NCBI RefSeq assembly: GCF_021391395.1
Contig: NZ_CP090059.1
Coordinates: 3,643,001-3,707,000, forward strand
Reading direction: 5' to 3'
From: Sphingomonas cannabina
GTDB lineage: Bacteria > Pseudomonadota > Alphaproteobacteria > Sphingomonadales > Sphingomonadaceae
DNA length: 64,000 nucleotides
Shown here: positions 52,884 to 62,468 of the stretch, piece by piece
Numbering within the stretch: the stretch's first letter is position 1
How the letters are laid out: every line of letters begins with the position of its first letter
Program-made: the position numbers and the translations under genes
Notes under the pieces: model-generated
The model's database searches: none
What the model was told of the DNA's origin: nothing
Seen by the model: the letters and a program-made list of their open reading frames with translations, nothing else

Positions 52884-55800
52884 TCAGAACTGGAAGCCGA
52901 CGCCGACGTTGGCACCGACATGTTGCTGGGTGTCGTAGGTGGCGCCTGCCTTCACCACGGTCACGCCATCATCCATCACCCGCGACAGGCCGAGCGCGAA
53001 TGCCGACTGGCCGCGATAGGTGCCGCCGCCGAACGCCAGCATCCCGCGACCCGGCTCGAACGCCTGCGGCATGCCCGCCGCAGCGAGCGCGCCGGCGGTT
53101 CCGGCATTGGCCTCGCGCCGGACCTGCGAGAGGTCGTACTGGATCCCGGCGACCTTCTGGTCGGTGTAGGCATTGGCCGACTGCAGCGTCTTCGACAGCC
53201 CGTCGTTGAGCTGCTGGACGTTGACCGCGTCGGTCGGCGCCACGCCAGCCGCGACATTGTGGATGGTCGCCGCCGACCCGCCCGGATTGAGCGTCACCGA
53301 ATTATGGTCGGCGTCATATTGCACCGAATTGTTGGCGACCTGCTGCACCTGATGGAGCTGCGCGCCGTTGACCGCATCGGTGGAGGTGGCGTTGACCGCG
53401 CCCGCGCCGACGTTCTGGACGACGTTGCCGCCCATGTTGACGCTGGTGTTGGCACCGACGGTAAGCCCGCCGTTCGCCGTCACCATGCCGGCGAAGGTCG
53501 GATTGTCGACCACCCCGACCTGGAGCTGGTTGCCGTTCAAGGTCACGACGGTGTTGGAGCCGGCGGTGACGTTGAGCGTGCCGTTCGACCCGATGTTGGT
53601 CGACGGACCGCCGTTGGCCTGGATGTTCCAGCCCGCGCTCGCCGTCTGATTCAGCGACTGCAGCGCGTCGTTGACGTTGTTGTAGGTGTTGCCGCCGACG
53701 TTGAGTTGGGTGGTCACCGTGCCCGTGGTCGGATCATAGGTCGAGCCGCCGCCCAAGCTGTTCGCGACGCTGTCGCCGAGGTTGGTGACATTGTTGGCGA
53801 CCTCGGTCACCCGGTTGTCGACGTTGGTGACGCGGTTGTCGAGGTTGGTCACCTTGTTGTCGACCGCCTGAAGCTGGCTGACGTTGACCGCATCGGTCGC
53901 CGCCGAGCCGGCGGCGACGTTGGTGACCTTCCGCTCGGCGCCCGCGCTGCCCACCGAGACCTCGCCGGCCGAGTTCTGCGGCGCGGTGAGGCCATAGCCG
54001 GTGTAGCCGCTCTCGGAGCCGACCGAAGTCGTCGCCCCGGCGCCCAGCGCGACGCTGCCCGAATGGGTGGCGTTCGCCCCAGCGCCGATCGCGACCGACT
54101 GGATGCCGTTGCCCTGGGCATTGGTACCGAGGGCGATGGCGTCGGCCTGGGCGACCTGCGCGTTCTGACCGATCGCGGTGCCGCCCGGTGCGGTCGCCTG
54201 GACGATCGCGCCATTGCCCATGCCGATGCCGTTGTTGCCGTTGACCACGGTCTGCGGCCCGATCGCGACCGATTCCTGGCCAATCGCCAGCGAATCCGCC
54301 GCCGTCGAGTTGGCATGGAAATACATGATCGGCGTCACCGCGAAGGACGACAGCGCCCCCGCCAGCTGACGGATCGTCACCGCATCCTGCGCCTGGGTGC
54401 CGTCGGCGACGTTGGTGATCTGGCGATAGGCACCGGCACTGCCGACGGAGATGGCGCCGAGCAGCGTCTGATCACTGGTATTGTAGGGAATGTAGCCGGT
54501 GGTCGCCGGGATCTGGCCGACGGTCGGCGCCAGGGCGCGATCCGCGACCGAGCCGGCGCCGAGCGCCAGCGAGCCCTCGACCGTGGCCTGGGCGCCGCGG
54601 CCCAGCGCCACCGCATTGCCGGCGCTCGCCTGCGCCTGATAGCCGAGCGCCGTCGATCCTACCCCCTGGGCGAAGGCGTCGGTCGGCGCGAGGCCCGTCT
54701 CGTTGGTGCGGGCGTAGCGGATGCCGTCGCCGTTCGCGTCGGTGAAGACGGAGGTGGTATCCCCGGCGATGTTGGTGATCGTGTTGCCGAGATTGGTGAG
54801 GCTACCCTCGACGGTCGTCACCCGGCCGTCGAGATTGGTGACGGTGCTGCCCAGGTTGGTGACGGTATTGCCGAGGTTGGTCACCTGCGTGCCGAGGCCG
54901 TCGACGGCCTGGTTGGTGGCGAACAGCTGCGAGCCGTTGATGGCGTCGGTCGAGCCGCCGTCGACCCGTCCGGCGGCGACGTTGGTGATGGTCCGCTCGG
55001 CTCCGGCCGCGCCGACGCTCACCGTCGAGGTGGGCGTCGTCCCCGCGAAGGTATAGGCCGTGCCGTTGATGGTCGTGCCGCCCGTGGCCACCGCAACGTC
55101 CGTGGTCGAGCCGCTGCCGAGGGCAATGTCGCCGGCGTTGTTGGCCACCGCATTGGGGCCGATCGCCACCGAGTTCGTCCCAAGCGCCTGCGAGTCCGGA
55201 TCGCTCGAGTTGGCGTGGAAATATTTGATGCCGCCGCCGTTGTTGATGTTGGTGAGATCGCCCTCGATCGTCGTCACGCGACCGTCGAGATTGGTCACGT
55301 CTCCCTCGACCGTGGTCACGCGGCCGTCGAGGTTGGCGATGTCGGTGGTGTTCTGGGTGACCTGCTGGTTGGTCGCATAAAGCTGCGAGCCGTTGATCGC
55401 ATCGGTCGAGCTGTCGCTGATCCGGCCGGCGGCGACGTTGGTGACGGTGCGTTCCGCACCTACCGCGCCGACGCTGACGGTGCTCGTCGGCGTGGTGCCG
55501 GCGAAATTATAGGTTGTACCGCCAATCACCGTACTCGACGTCTGCACCGCCGCCGCCGTGACGCTGTTCGCGCCGAGGGCGACGTCACCCGCGTTGCCGG
55601 CCGATGCCGCATTGCCGAAGGCGAGCGAGCCCGCCGCCGCCGCATTGGCATTGGTCCCGATCGCAACTGCATTGGCTGCGCTGGCGCTCGCGGTGTCGCC
55701 GAGGGCAACGCCCGACGGCGCGTTGGCGACGGTCGATCCCCAGCCGATCGCGACACCATTGGTCGAGGCCGCATCGACGGCCAGCCCGGTGTTCGATCCG

Positions 55801-58559
55801 ATCGCGACGCTGCCTTCGCCCGCGGCGACGATCTGATTACCGAGGGCTGTCGCGTTGGTGGCGGTCGCCTGAGTCAGATTGCCGATCGCGACGCCTTCCA
55901 GCCCGCTCGCGTTGGCGCCGGTGCCAAGCGCGACGCTGCTGCCGCCGCTGGCCTGGGCGAGCGTGCCGATCGCCGTGGCCCCGTCCTCCGACGCCTGGGC
56001 CTGCGTGCCGACCGCAATGCTATTGAGATGGTTCGCGACAGTGCTGGTGCCCAGCGCGAGCGAATTGACGCCGGAGGCGGTCGAATTGTTGCCGAAGACG
56101 AAGGCCCCGTCGGCCGAGGCGGTCGAGGTCACGCCGACCGCTGCCGAATTGGCGCCGCTGGCCACGGTCTGCACGCCCGCCGCCAAGGCATTGATGCCGC
56201 TCGCGCCGTCATTGTTGTAGTTGCCGTTGGGGCTGCCGCCATCGTTGACGCTGTAATAATGGCTGGCCGCGCCCGCGATCGCCGCCGAAAGCGCCTGGTT
56301 GGTCGCATAGAGCTGCGATCCGTTGATCGCGTCGGTCGAGGTGTCGCTGATGCGGCCCGCGGCGACGTTGGTGATCGTGCGCGTGGCCACGGTGCCCGAG
56401 GGAGTCACGTTGCCACCGACGCTGACGGTGCTCGTCGGCGTGGCGCCGGCGAAATTATAGGTCGTTCCGCCGAGCGTAATACTGGCCGTACCGACCGCGG
56501 CTGCGGTGGTCGAGCCGTTGCCGAGCGCCACGTCGCCGAAATTATTGGCGGCGGCCGAGTTTCCGAGCGCCAACGTACTGCCAGCGTTCGCGAGGGCGCC
56601 GGCGCCGAATGCCGACGCATTTGTCCCGTTCGCGACGCTCTGCCGCCCGATGGCGATGGCGCTTCCGCCGGTCGCGGTCGAATTGGAGCCGATCGCGATG
56701 CTCTGGTCGGTATTGGCGACCGCCGTGTCGCCGAACGCGAGGGCCCCGGCCGCCAACGCCTTGCTGGTGCTGCCCAGCGCCACGGCGCCCTGGCCGACCA
56801 CCTGGTTCTGATAGCCGATGCCGACCGCGCCCTGCGCCGCCGTGCCGGGCGTGCTCACCGCCTGCCCGCCGCCGCCGACCATGTTGGTGTTGCCCATCGC
56901 AACCGAACCGAGGCCGTTGGCGGTATTGTCCTTGCCACTCGCGATCGCGCCGTCGCCGAAGGCAGTGTTGGGATCGCCGATCGCCACCGCGCCGTCGCCG
57001 CTGGCGCGGTTGCCGGCGCCGATCGCGACCGCCTTGCCGCCCGTCGCGGTCGAGCTGGTGCCGATAGCGACGGCATCGGCGGTGTTCGCGACCGAGCCCA
57101 GGCCGGCCGCGATGGCATTTTCAGCAGTCGCGCTGGCGTTGTTGCCGAGTGCCAACGAGGAGACGCCAGTGCTCTGCGCGCCCGAACCTGCCGCGACCGA
57201 GCCGCGCCCGCTCGACACCGCCTGATTGCCAAGGGCCACGCCGAAGTCGCCCGAGGCATCAGCCTCGCGGCCGAACGCTGCCGCGCTTGTCCCCGCCGCG
57301 CTGGAAGCCACACCAAGCGCGGCGGCGCTGCCGCCGGTCGCAGTGCTTTCGCGTCCCATCGCGATCGTGTCGGTCGCGGACGCGATCACGTCTGTGCCGA
57401 TGGCGATGGCGCTCTCAGCAAGGGCACCCGTGCCGGCTCCGGTGCGCGCGCCCAGATAGACGGCGTTCACACCGTTGGCAATTGCTCCACTGCCAACGGC
57501 GGTGCCGTTGGTCTGGCTGGCCAGGGCGTCGATGCCTATCGATGTCGTCGAGTTGGCAGCCACGCCGATGCCGGCATTGGTTCCGATCGCGACGTTGTCG
57601 CTGCCCGTGACCAGATTGCCTGCCGAGGCGGAAAGCGTACCGTCGTAGGTGACGGCGCCATTGCCGCTTCCGAGGGCGACGTTGCGCGTCCCCGTGACGC
57701 CGGAACCAGCGCCTCGCATCACGCTGGCGATGCCGCCGCCCATCGCGGTATTTTGCGCCCCTTGAACGAGCGTGCCGGCCGCAATGCCCACCGCAACGGA
57801 GCTTGCGTTTCCGGCGGTCGATCCGGCGCCGGCACCTTGGCCCACGGCAACGGTGCTTGCACCAATGGCCAAGGCCTGCGCCCCGAGTGCGGTCGCGCTA
57901 TTCCCCGTCGCCTGGGCGCGGTTGCCAACGGCGGTGGCGGCACTGTCTGACGCTATGCTGAGGCGGCCCAGTGCTACAGCGCTCGGGCCTGAGGCTGCAC
58001 TCTGAAGCCCGATCGCGACGGCCCATGAGTCGCTTGCTGTTACGTCCGTGCCGATTGCGATAGCCCCGCCGCCCGTGGCGCCCGTGCCGGGCACCGTGCG
58101 CGCGCCGAGATAGATCGTGTTGGCCTCCGATGCGATCGCCCCTACGCCGATCCCGATGGCGTTGGTGGCGCCGGCATTGGCGTTAACGCCCTCGGCAATC
58201 GAGCCTGATCCGGATGCCGACGCGTTGCCGATGGCGATGGAGTTGGGAGCCGTCGCCGAACCGCCACCCGCCTGATATTGCGCAAGCGCCGGTGTGGCCG
58301 CGCCGAAGGTGGCGATGGCAGCGAGGCCGCCGATCATGACCTGCGCGCTGGCCGAAGACAGCAGCACCGCACGGGCGCCGCCGCCGAAACCAAGCGATCC
58401 CACGCCCAGGTCCTTGCGACCAACGCCCAGCACCCGATGCGCCCGGCGCAGCACCGCCATCAGCCGCCGCCGCTGCGACCAGCTCGCGCCCTCACCGCCG
58501 ACGACCCAGTTCGCGGCAAAGCGGGCGCGACGAACATTCTGCGACTCAAATCCGGACAT
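52884..58559 (-). CDS. Trimeric autotransporter adhesin (YadA-like)
   Basis: 1891 residues from the ATG at 58559 (GGGGAAG upstream). Long signal region with cleavage near ALAQ (about residue 94). Then many YadA-head repeats of the AIGxxSxAxGxxSxALG type, HIM-type necks such as AGRISDTSTDAINGSQLYAT (three or more), stalk coiled-coil segments (NLDGRVTTVEGDVTNLDGRV) and a C-terminal membrane anchor with YRGQSAFALGLSRVM, ending GVGFQF. Expected to form a trimeric surface fibre for adhesion. Confidence 0.93.
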   Translation of the reverse strand: MSGFESQNVRRARFAANWVVGGEGASWSQRRRLMAVLRRAHRVLGVGRKDLGVGSLGFGGGARAVLLSSASAQVMIGGLAAIATFGAATPALAQYQAGGGSATAPNSIAIGNASASGSGSIAEGVNANAGATNAIGIGVGAIASEANTIYLGARTVPGTGATGGGAIAIGTDVTASDSWAVAIGLQSAASGPSAVALGRLSIASDSAATAVGNRAQATGNSATALGAQALAIGASTVAVGQGAGAGSTAGNASSVAVGIAAGTLVQGAQNTAMGGGIASVMRGAGSGVTGTRNVALGSGNGAVTYDGTLSASAGNLVTGSDNVAIGTNAGIGVAANSTTSIGIDALASQTNGTAVGSGAIANGVNAVYLGARTGAGTGALAESAIAIGTDVIASATDTIAMGRESTATGGSAAALGVASSAAGTSAAAFGREADASGDFGVALGNQAVSSGRGSVAAGSGAQSTGVSSLALGNNASATAENAIAAGLGSVANTADAVAIGTSSTATGGKAVAIGAGNRASGDGAVAIGDPNTAFGDGAIASGKDNTANGLGSVAMGNTNMVGGGGQAVSTPGTAAQGAVGIGYQNQVVGQGAVALGSTSKALAAGALAFGDTAVANTDQSIAIGSNSTATGGSAIAIGRQSVANGTNASAFGAGALANAGSTLALGNSAAANNFGDVALGNGSTTAAAVGTASITLGGTTYNFAGATPTSTVSVGGNVTPSGTVATRTITNVAAGRISDTSTDAINGSQLYATNQALSAAIAGAASHYYSVNDGGSPNGNYNNDGASGINALAAGVQTVASGANSAAVGVTSTASADGAFVFGNNSTASGVNSLALGTSTVANHLNSIAVGTQAQASEDGATAIGTLAQASGGSSVALGTGANASGLEGVAIGNLTQATATNATALGNQIVAAGEGSVAIGSNTGLAVDAASTNGVAIGWGSTVANAPSGVALGDTASASAANAVAIGTNANAAAAGSLAFGNAASAGNAGDVALGANSVTAAAVQTSSTVIGGTTYNFAGTTPTSTVSVGAVGAERTVTNVAAGRISDSSTDAINGSQLYATNQQVTQNTTDIANLDGRVTTVEGDVTNLDGRVTTIEGDLTNINNGGGIKYFHANSSDPDSQALGTNSVAIGPNAVANNAGDIALGSGSTTDVAVATGGTTINGTAYTFAGTTPTSTVSVGAAGAERTITNVAAGRVDGGSTDAINGSQLFATNQAVDGLGTQVTNLGNTVTNLGSTVTNLDGRVTTVEGSLTNLGNTITNIAGDTTSVFTDANGDGIRYARTNETGLAPTDAFAQGVGSTALGYQAQASAGNAVALGRGAQATVEGSLALGAGSVADRALAPTVGQIPATTGYIPYNTSDQTLLGAISVGSAGAYRQITNVADGTQAQDAVTIRQLAGALSSFAVTPIMYFHANSTAADSLAIGQESVAIGPQTVVNGNNGIGMGNGAIVQATAPGGTAIGQNAQVAQADAIALGTNAQGNGIQSVAIGAGANATHSGSVALGAGATTSVGSESGYTGYGLTAPQNSAGEVSVGSAGAERKVTNVAAGSAATDAVNVSQLQAVDNKVTNLDNRVTNVDNRVTEVANNVTNLGDSVANSLGGGSTYDPTTGTVTTQLNVGGNTYNNVNDALQSLNQTASAGWNIQANGGPSTNIGSNGTLNVTAGSNTVVTLNGNQLQVGVVDNPTFAGMVTANGGLTVGANTSVNMGGNVVQNVGAGAVNATSTDAVNGAQLHQVQQVANNSVQYDADHNSVTLNPGGSAATIHNVAAGVAPTDAVNVQQLNDGLSKTLQSANAYTDQKVAGIQYDLSQVRREANAGTAGALAAAGMPQAFEPGRGMLAFGGGTYRGQSAFALGLSRVMDDGVTVVKAGATYDTQQHVGANVGVGFQF

Positions 58560-58730
58560 GGCACTTCCCCTTGTTGAACTGGCCACGGCATTTCGGCCGA
58601 TGGCCGGGAGCGAACAGACACAGCTTCCCCGTCGCCCCGGCGCGCGCGGACGCTTTCACGAGTTCAGGAATTCAAATTCGGCTCGATGGAGAGGGCCGGG
58701 ATGAGCCTCAGCCCATCCGCCCTCCCAAAC

Positions 58731-59333
58731 TCATCCGACCTCGGCACCTCGCGCGACCGTCACCACCACGCAGGCGCCGCCGCTGGAGACCAGCATCGCT
58801 TGCCCCTGGTCACCGCCCAGGTTGTAAAGAGGCACGCCGGACAGGTTGCCGGCGGCGGTGCTGCCTGCCGGCAGCAGCGCGACAACATCCCTGCAGGCGC
58901 GCTGGAACGGCGCGACGCGCACCAGCTGTCCTTCGCATTTCTCGCCGACCGGCGCCGCCATGACGATGCCGGCCGCCTGGGCGCTATAGCCGGGCGTGTT
59001 GTAGGTCATGCCGACCACGCCCTGTACGCCATGGCCATCCGGCGCACTGCCTTCGGTCTGTGCCTGGACGGTGTAGGCGGCGCCGTGGGAGACAGTCTGG
59101 CCCATGGCGGCGAAGAGATTGGCGCACTTGCGCACGCCCAGCTTGCTGGCTTGGTCGCGGAAGACGTCTCCGGCCGGCATCGCCTTCGCATCGGGGCGGG
59201 ACTGGGCGCCCGCCGATACACCGCCGCCGACAAGGACTAAGACGAGCGTTACGACCATCAGGTTGCTTCGTCGTGCTGTCGGCGCGTCCCGCCGATCGGT
59301 AAGCGCCTTTACTTTAGATAGATGCGCAATCAT
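58731..59333 (-). CDS. Exported hypothetical protein next to the adhesin
   Basis: 200 residues; start at 59333 (MIAHLSKVKAL) chosen for the membrane-signal helix VVTLVLVLVGGGVSAGAQ. The mature part has FRDQASKLGVRKCANLFAAMGQ and GVVGMTYNTPGYSAQAAGIV, with three or four cysteines. No family recognised. Same direction as the adhesin, 170 bases upstream of it. Confidence 0.55.
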   Translation of the reverse strand: MIAHLSKVKALTDRRDAPTARRSNLMVVTLVLVLVGGGVSAGAQSRPDAKAMPAGDVFRDQASKLGVRKCANLFAAMGQTVSHGAAYTVQAQTEGSAPDGHGVQGVVGMTYNTPGYSAQAAGIVMAAPVGEKCEGQLVRVAPFQRACRDVVALLPAGSTAAGNLSGVPLYNLGGDQGQAMLVSSGGACVVVTVARGAEVG

Positions 59334-59812
59334 GCAGACAACTGCCCCTTTTTTGCAAAAATAGAGCGGCATCCGCTACCAACATAGGCGCGGATCATCA
59401 TCACTCAACTGTTGCGTGCTAAGAGTTTATGACCCCTTTTATGTCGTCACTACTTGAATGATGCCACGGTTTAACCGGATTTCAAGTTAAATTAACAGAA
59501 TATTCATGGTTAACGCAACAAAGTGCTGTGGTTTCTTGTAGTATTTTATGGGCTTCCGACAAGATTATGCTTAATCCGATCAATCCTACCGGATGCCACG
59601 AGTTCGGCGGGGAGCTGTGGTCGGCGAGTCGGGGTAAAGATCGGGCGTCGGTCCGCATGGCGCCCCGGCCTCACCGTCGCGAATGGGAGAGCCTCGGGCG
59701 CCCGCGCCGCCTTCTCTCTGGCAAGCGTGCCGCGTGTCCCGAGCGTATGGATATCGGTTGCGCGACGAACAGCCGCCGCTGTTACAACTGCAAACGCTGT
59801 TCTCGTGCCGCG
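59334..59812. other. AT-rich intergenic region
   Basis: 479 bases, much more AT-rich than average at 59340-59580 (e.g. GATTTCAAGTTAAATTAACA). It should hold the promoter of the 58.7-59.3 kb gene. No gene is supported. Confidence 0.4.
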
Positions 59813-60532
59813 TCAGCGGTTGGCGGCTCTCCGACGGTCCGGCAGGAGCGGGGCGGAGAAGAGATGTCCCTGGCCATGGACGGTCTTCACCGGTGCAGGC
59901 AAACCGGTTGCCCGCTCGATCTTATGCCTCAGCCGCTGCACAATGGCATCGAGGCTGCGGTCGCCAGCGGGATCGGCGCTGTAGCCGAGCTCAGCGCGAA
60001 GCTCGTTCCTCGGGATCAGGGTCCCGGAGCGGAGCAGCAGCCGCTCGATGAGCTTGGTTTCCAGGGCGGTCAGCTTGACCATTGCGCCGGTCGGCGCGTG
60101 CAAGATCCAATACGCCGGATCGAAGTACCATTCCGAAGCGGGCAACGCGGGCGTCGGAGCGGGACCGCCGCGTCGCGCGATCCGGCGCGCGAGGCTGTGG
60201 ACGCCTTCGACCAGCTCGTCGTCGGTCAGCGGCGCTGCAAGAGGGAGATCCACACCGATTTCGAATGCCCGGATGTAGTCCTGCACCTTGTTGCCGGCGG
60301 TAATGAGGATGATGCCGATGTCGCCCTTGCGGCGGAGCCAGGACGCGATTTCCAAACCGGCCGGTTCGGACGAGACGCCGCCGATGATGGCGATATCGTA
60401 ATCGTCGATCGCGATGCTGCGATAGAATTCGAACGCCGATCCGGCACTCGCGACCCCGAAGCCCTCTCGCTCCAGGCGACTCTGCAGCGGACGGCAGGCC
60501 GCAACGTTTTCCTCGAGAATGATGACGCGCAT
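59813..60532 (-). CDS. OmpR-type regulator with degenerate receiver
   Basis: 239 residues. The receiver-like domain starts MRVIILEENVAACRPL, but the phospho-acceptor site reads DDYDIAIIGGVSSE with Gly in place of Asp, and the conserved Lys is replaced in PLAAPLTDDELVEGV. The C-terminal winged helix is intact (TALETKLIERLLLRSGTLIPRNELRAEL, LDAIVQRLRHKIE). It probably acts without phosphorylation; the adhesin locus is the nearest target. Confidence 0.83.
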   Translation of the reverse strand: MRVIILEENVAACRPLQSRLEREGFGVASAGSAFEFYRSIAIDDYDIAIIGGVSSEPAGLEIASWLRRKGDIGIILITAGNKVQDYIRAFEIGVDLPLAAPLTDDELVEGVHSLARRIARRGGPAPTPALPASEWYFDPAYWILHAPTGAMVKLTALETKLIERLLLRSGTLIPRNELRAELGYSADPAGDRSLDAIVQRLRHKIERATGLPAPVKTVHGQGHLFSAPLLPDRRRAANR

Positions 60533-61132
60533 AGACACCACCGCACTCGAGCGGGGCGCCATGCGCCGCTCCCGCCCCCTTTATTTTTGGATCAGATGCT
60601 CTCGCGTGCTGCAATGAACCGGCAGCACGACTCGGCTCCCCCGCGTTCTAGGGACGCATCAGCACGCACTCCGCTTGCACCTGCAACATCAGCATGAGGT
60701 GTATATTGTATTCTCAGACAAAAGAAAAGATTAGCTTACTCAATATTTTGCGGAACGTTTTGAAAGCCATAGCTATCATTGCAGCCCATAATGGGGCGAA
60801 GGCCGGGCTCGCGACGATTCAGCCAGGCATCGACCTTCGCTGAGCTGGGATTACAGGATCGCGTGAGCCAGCATTGGAGCGACCTGCTCAGGGCAGCTGA
60901 ACGAACAGAATGGAGCGCTAAGCAGATGAGCCGGAGTAGCTGGCTACCCCGGCCCGATAATCAAGATCGCGGTAGCTAGCGACTGCAATTTCCGCAAAAG
61001 CCAGAGGTAAAGAAAGTGAGGCCATCGGATAGAACCGCCCACCTCACCTCCACCGCAACTGAGAGAAGTGCCTGCTCTTGGCTATCGTTAGAGGAACTTG
61101 AATGAGGTCGTCGTCACACGGAGATGGCCGTC
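60533..61132. repeat. Intergenic region ending in the duplicated EexN upstream segment
   Basis: 600 bases. The first part (60600-60780) is AT-rich and carries no gene. From about 61005 it is the second copy of the segment at 49660-49808, with the identical block 61061-61092. GGAG at 61120-61123 serves the next gene. Confidence 0.55.
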
Positions 61133-61435
61133 ATGAGGCAAGATAGAACACTCATCATCGCCTTGGTCACACTGTTCATCGGGTTCGTCGCGGGTTTCGT
61201 CCTACGTCCGGTCATTGTTCCGGTCGCGCAGGCGCCGGTTGCCGCCGCCCCGTCCGCCTTGGCGGAGGCGCGCGGCATGCAATATTTCGCGGCGCATCTC
61301 GACGAAGCCCGGCGGATCGTGGCGCAATGTCGCGACGGCTCCGTTCGCGGCGACGAGTGCGCCAATGCCGACGCCGCCGTGATCGCGGCAGAGGGTCGCG
61401 AACAGACCGAACGATTCTTGGGAAAACGACCCTAA
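61133..61435 (+). CDS. EexN-like entry-exclusion family protein
   Basis: 100 residues; start at 61133 with GGAG nine bases upstream (an ATG at 61124 is also open). One membrane helix (IIALVTLFIGFVAGFVL), then YFAAHLDEARRIVAQCRDGSVRGDECANADAAV, the paired-Cys pattern of EexN proteins, though without a lipobox. EexN proteins block redundant conjugation. A broken copy lies at 49.8 kb. Confidence 0.6.
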   Translation: MRQDRTLIIALVTLFIGFVAGFVLRPVIVPVAQAPVAAAPSALAEARGMQYFAAHLDEARRIVAQCRDGSVRGDECANADAAVIAAEGREQTERFLGKRP

Positions 61436-61444
61436 TCGGCACCG

Positions 61445-62374
61445 CTACGTCGCGGCGTTCGCCTCTCGCTCAAGCTCGGCGAGGCGCTCCGAGCAGACAA
61501 GATGCACGACACGCCCCAGCTCCTCGATCTGGGCGGCGAGCCAGGTCAGCTCCTCCATGGTGATGCGGTAGTGCTTGGAATAGCGCGCCTTCACATAGGC
61601 GTCCTTGAGCTTCGAGAAGATGCCGCGTTCGCGCCGAGTGCCGGACGGCCAGACCTGCGCCAGCCTCGAGTCCAGCTTCTCGGCCATGTTGCGCAGCGCG
61701 GCGATGTTGTGGACGTGCGGCGTGTAGAAGGTCCGTACCAGCAGGACACAGTGATAAAGCCGTTCGACCGTCTGATGCATTAGGAAGGCCGCATCCTTAA
61801 GCCGTCCCTGAGACTGGCTAAATCGAGCAGTCTCGAACATTCCAACAGCAGCTGGACACCACTCCTCGAAATACTCCTTAGCCATCGCCAGCGCCTGCTC
61901 GGGCGTCTTGGGCGTCGGCGTGCGCAGCTTGCGGTCGTCGCTCTCGTAGAGTGCGATGCCGTCGCGGACGATGTCCATGAAGAAGTAGCGGCCGTGGGCG
62001 AGGCCGTCGTTCACCTCCTGGAGCGAATGGACGATGAAGTTGACCGGCGTCTTGAGCGTCCTGGTGATCGACAGCTCGCGCATCAGCCGGTCCTCGGCGC
62101 CCGCCCAATAGTCCACCATGTCGGTGAGGCGCTTGTCGTTGACGATGACGAGCAGGTCGAAATCCGACCGGTAGCCCTTCTTGGTGTGCGGCTCGTCGAC
62201 CCAGCCGCCGCGCGCATAGGAGCCGTAGAGGATGATCTTGAGGATGCGGCCCTTCTTCTTCCAGTCCTGGGTCGCAAGCGCCCGCGCCTCCTCGAATTCC
62301 TCGAACAGGATCTGCACGACGCGCTCGAGCTCGCGTCGCTTGGCCGCCGGCAGATGGTCGAGGTCGGTGCGCAT
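61445..62374 (-). CDS. Nucleotidyltransferase-HEPN fusion protein
   Basis: 309 residues. N-terminal MNT domain with GSYARGGW and the acidic pair in RSDFDLLVIV; C-terminal HEPN-like helices with MHQTVERLYHCVLLV, HVHNIAALRNMAEKL and ARYSKHYRITMEEL. Separate MNT/HEPN genes form toxin-antitoxin pairs in which MNT AMPylates the HEPN toxin; here both are in one chain. Often found in mobile elements. Confidence 0.82.
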   Translation of the reverse strand: MRTDLDHLPAAKRRELERVVQILFEEFEEARALATQDWKKKGRILKIILYGSYARGGWVDEPHTKKGYRSDFDLLVIVNDKRLTDMVDYWAGAEDRLMRELSITRTLKTPVNFIVHSLQEVNDGLAHGRYFFMDIVRDGIALYESDDRKLRTPTPKTPEQALAMAKEYFEEWCPAAVGMFETARFSQSQGRLKDAAFLMHQTVERLYHCVLLVRTFYTPHVHNIAALRNMAEKLDSRLAQVWPSGTRRERGIFSKLKDAYVKARYSKHYRITMEELTWLAAQIEELGRVVHLVCSERLAELEREANAAT

Positions 62375-62468
62375 GGAGCCCGAATCCTAGAGCGGGTTCG
62401 CTAGCATGCAAGCCGGCGGCGGATTTGCCGGGCCGGGCTGCCGCGTCGCGGGCGATGCAGCGCGTGCA

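Noticed and set aside
52920..57950. 1676-codon open frame on the plus strand opposite the adhesin
   Set aside because: It mirrors the repetitive, GC-biased adhesin gene; its arginine-rich peptide has no domain. It is a shadow of codon bias.
53000..58300. Regularly spaced repeats that might suggest a CRISPR array
   Set aside because: They are in-frame protein repeats of the adhesin head, variable in sequence and without spacers.
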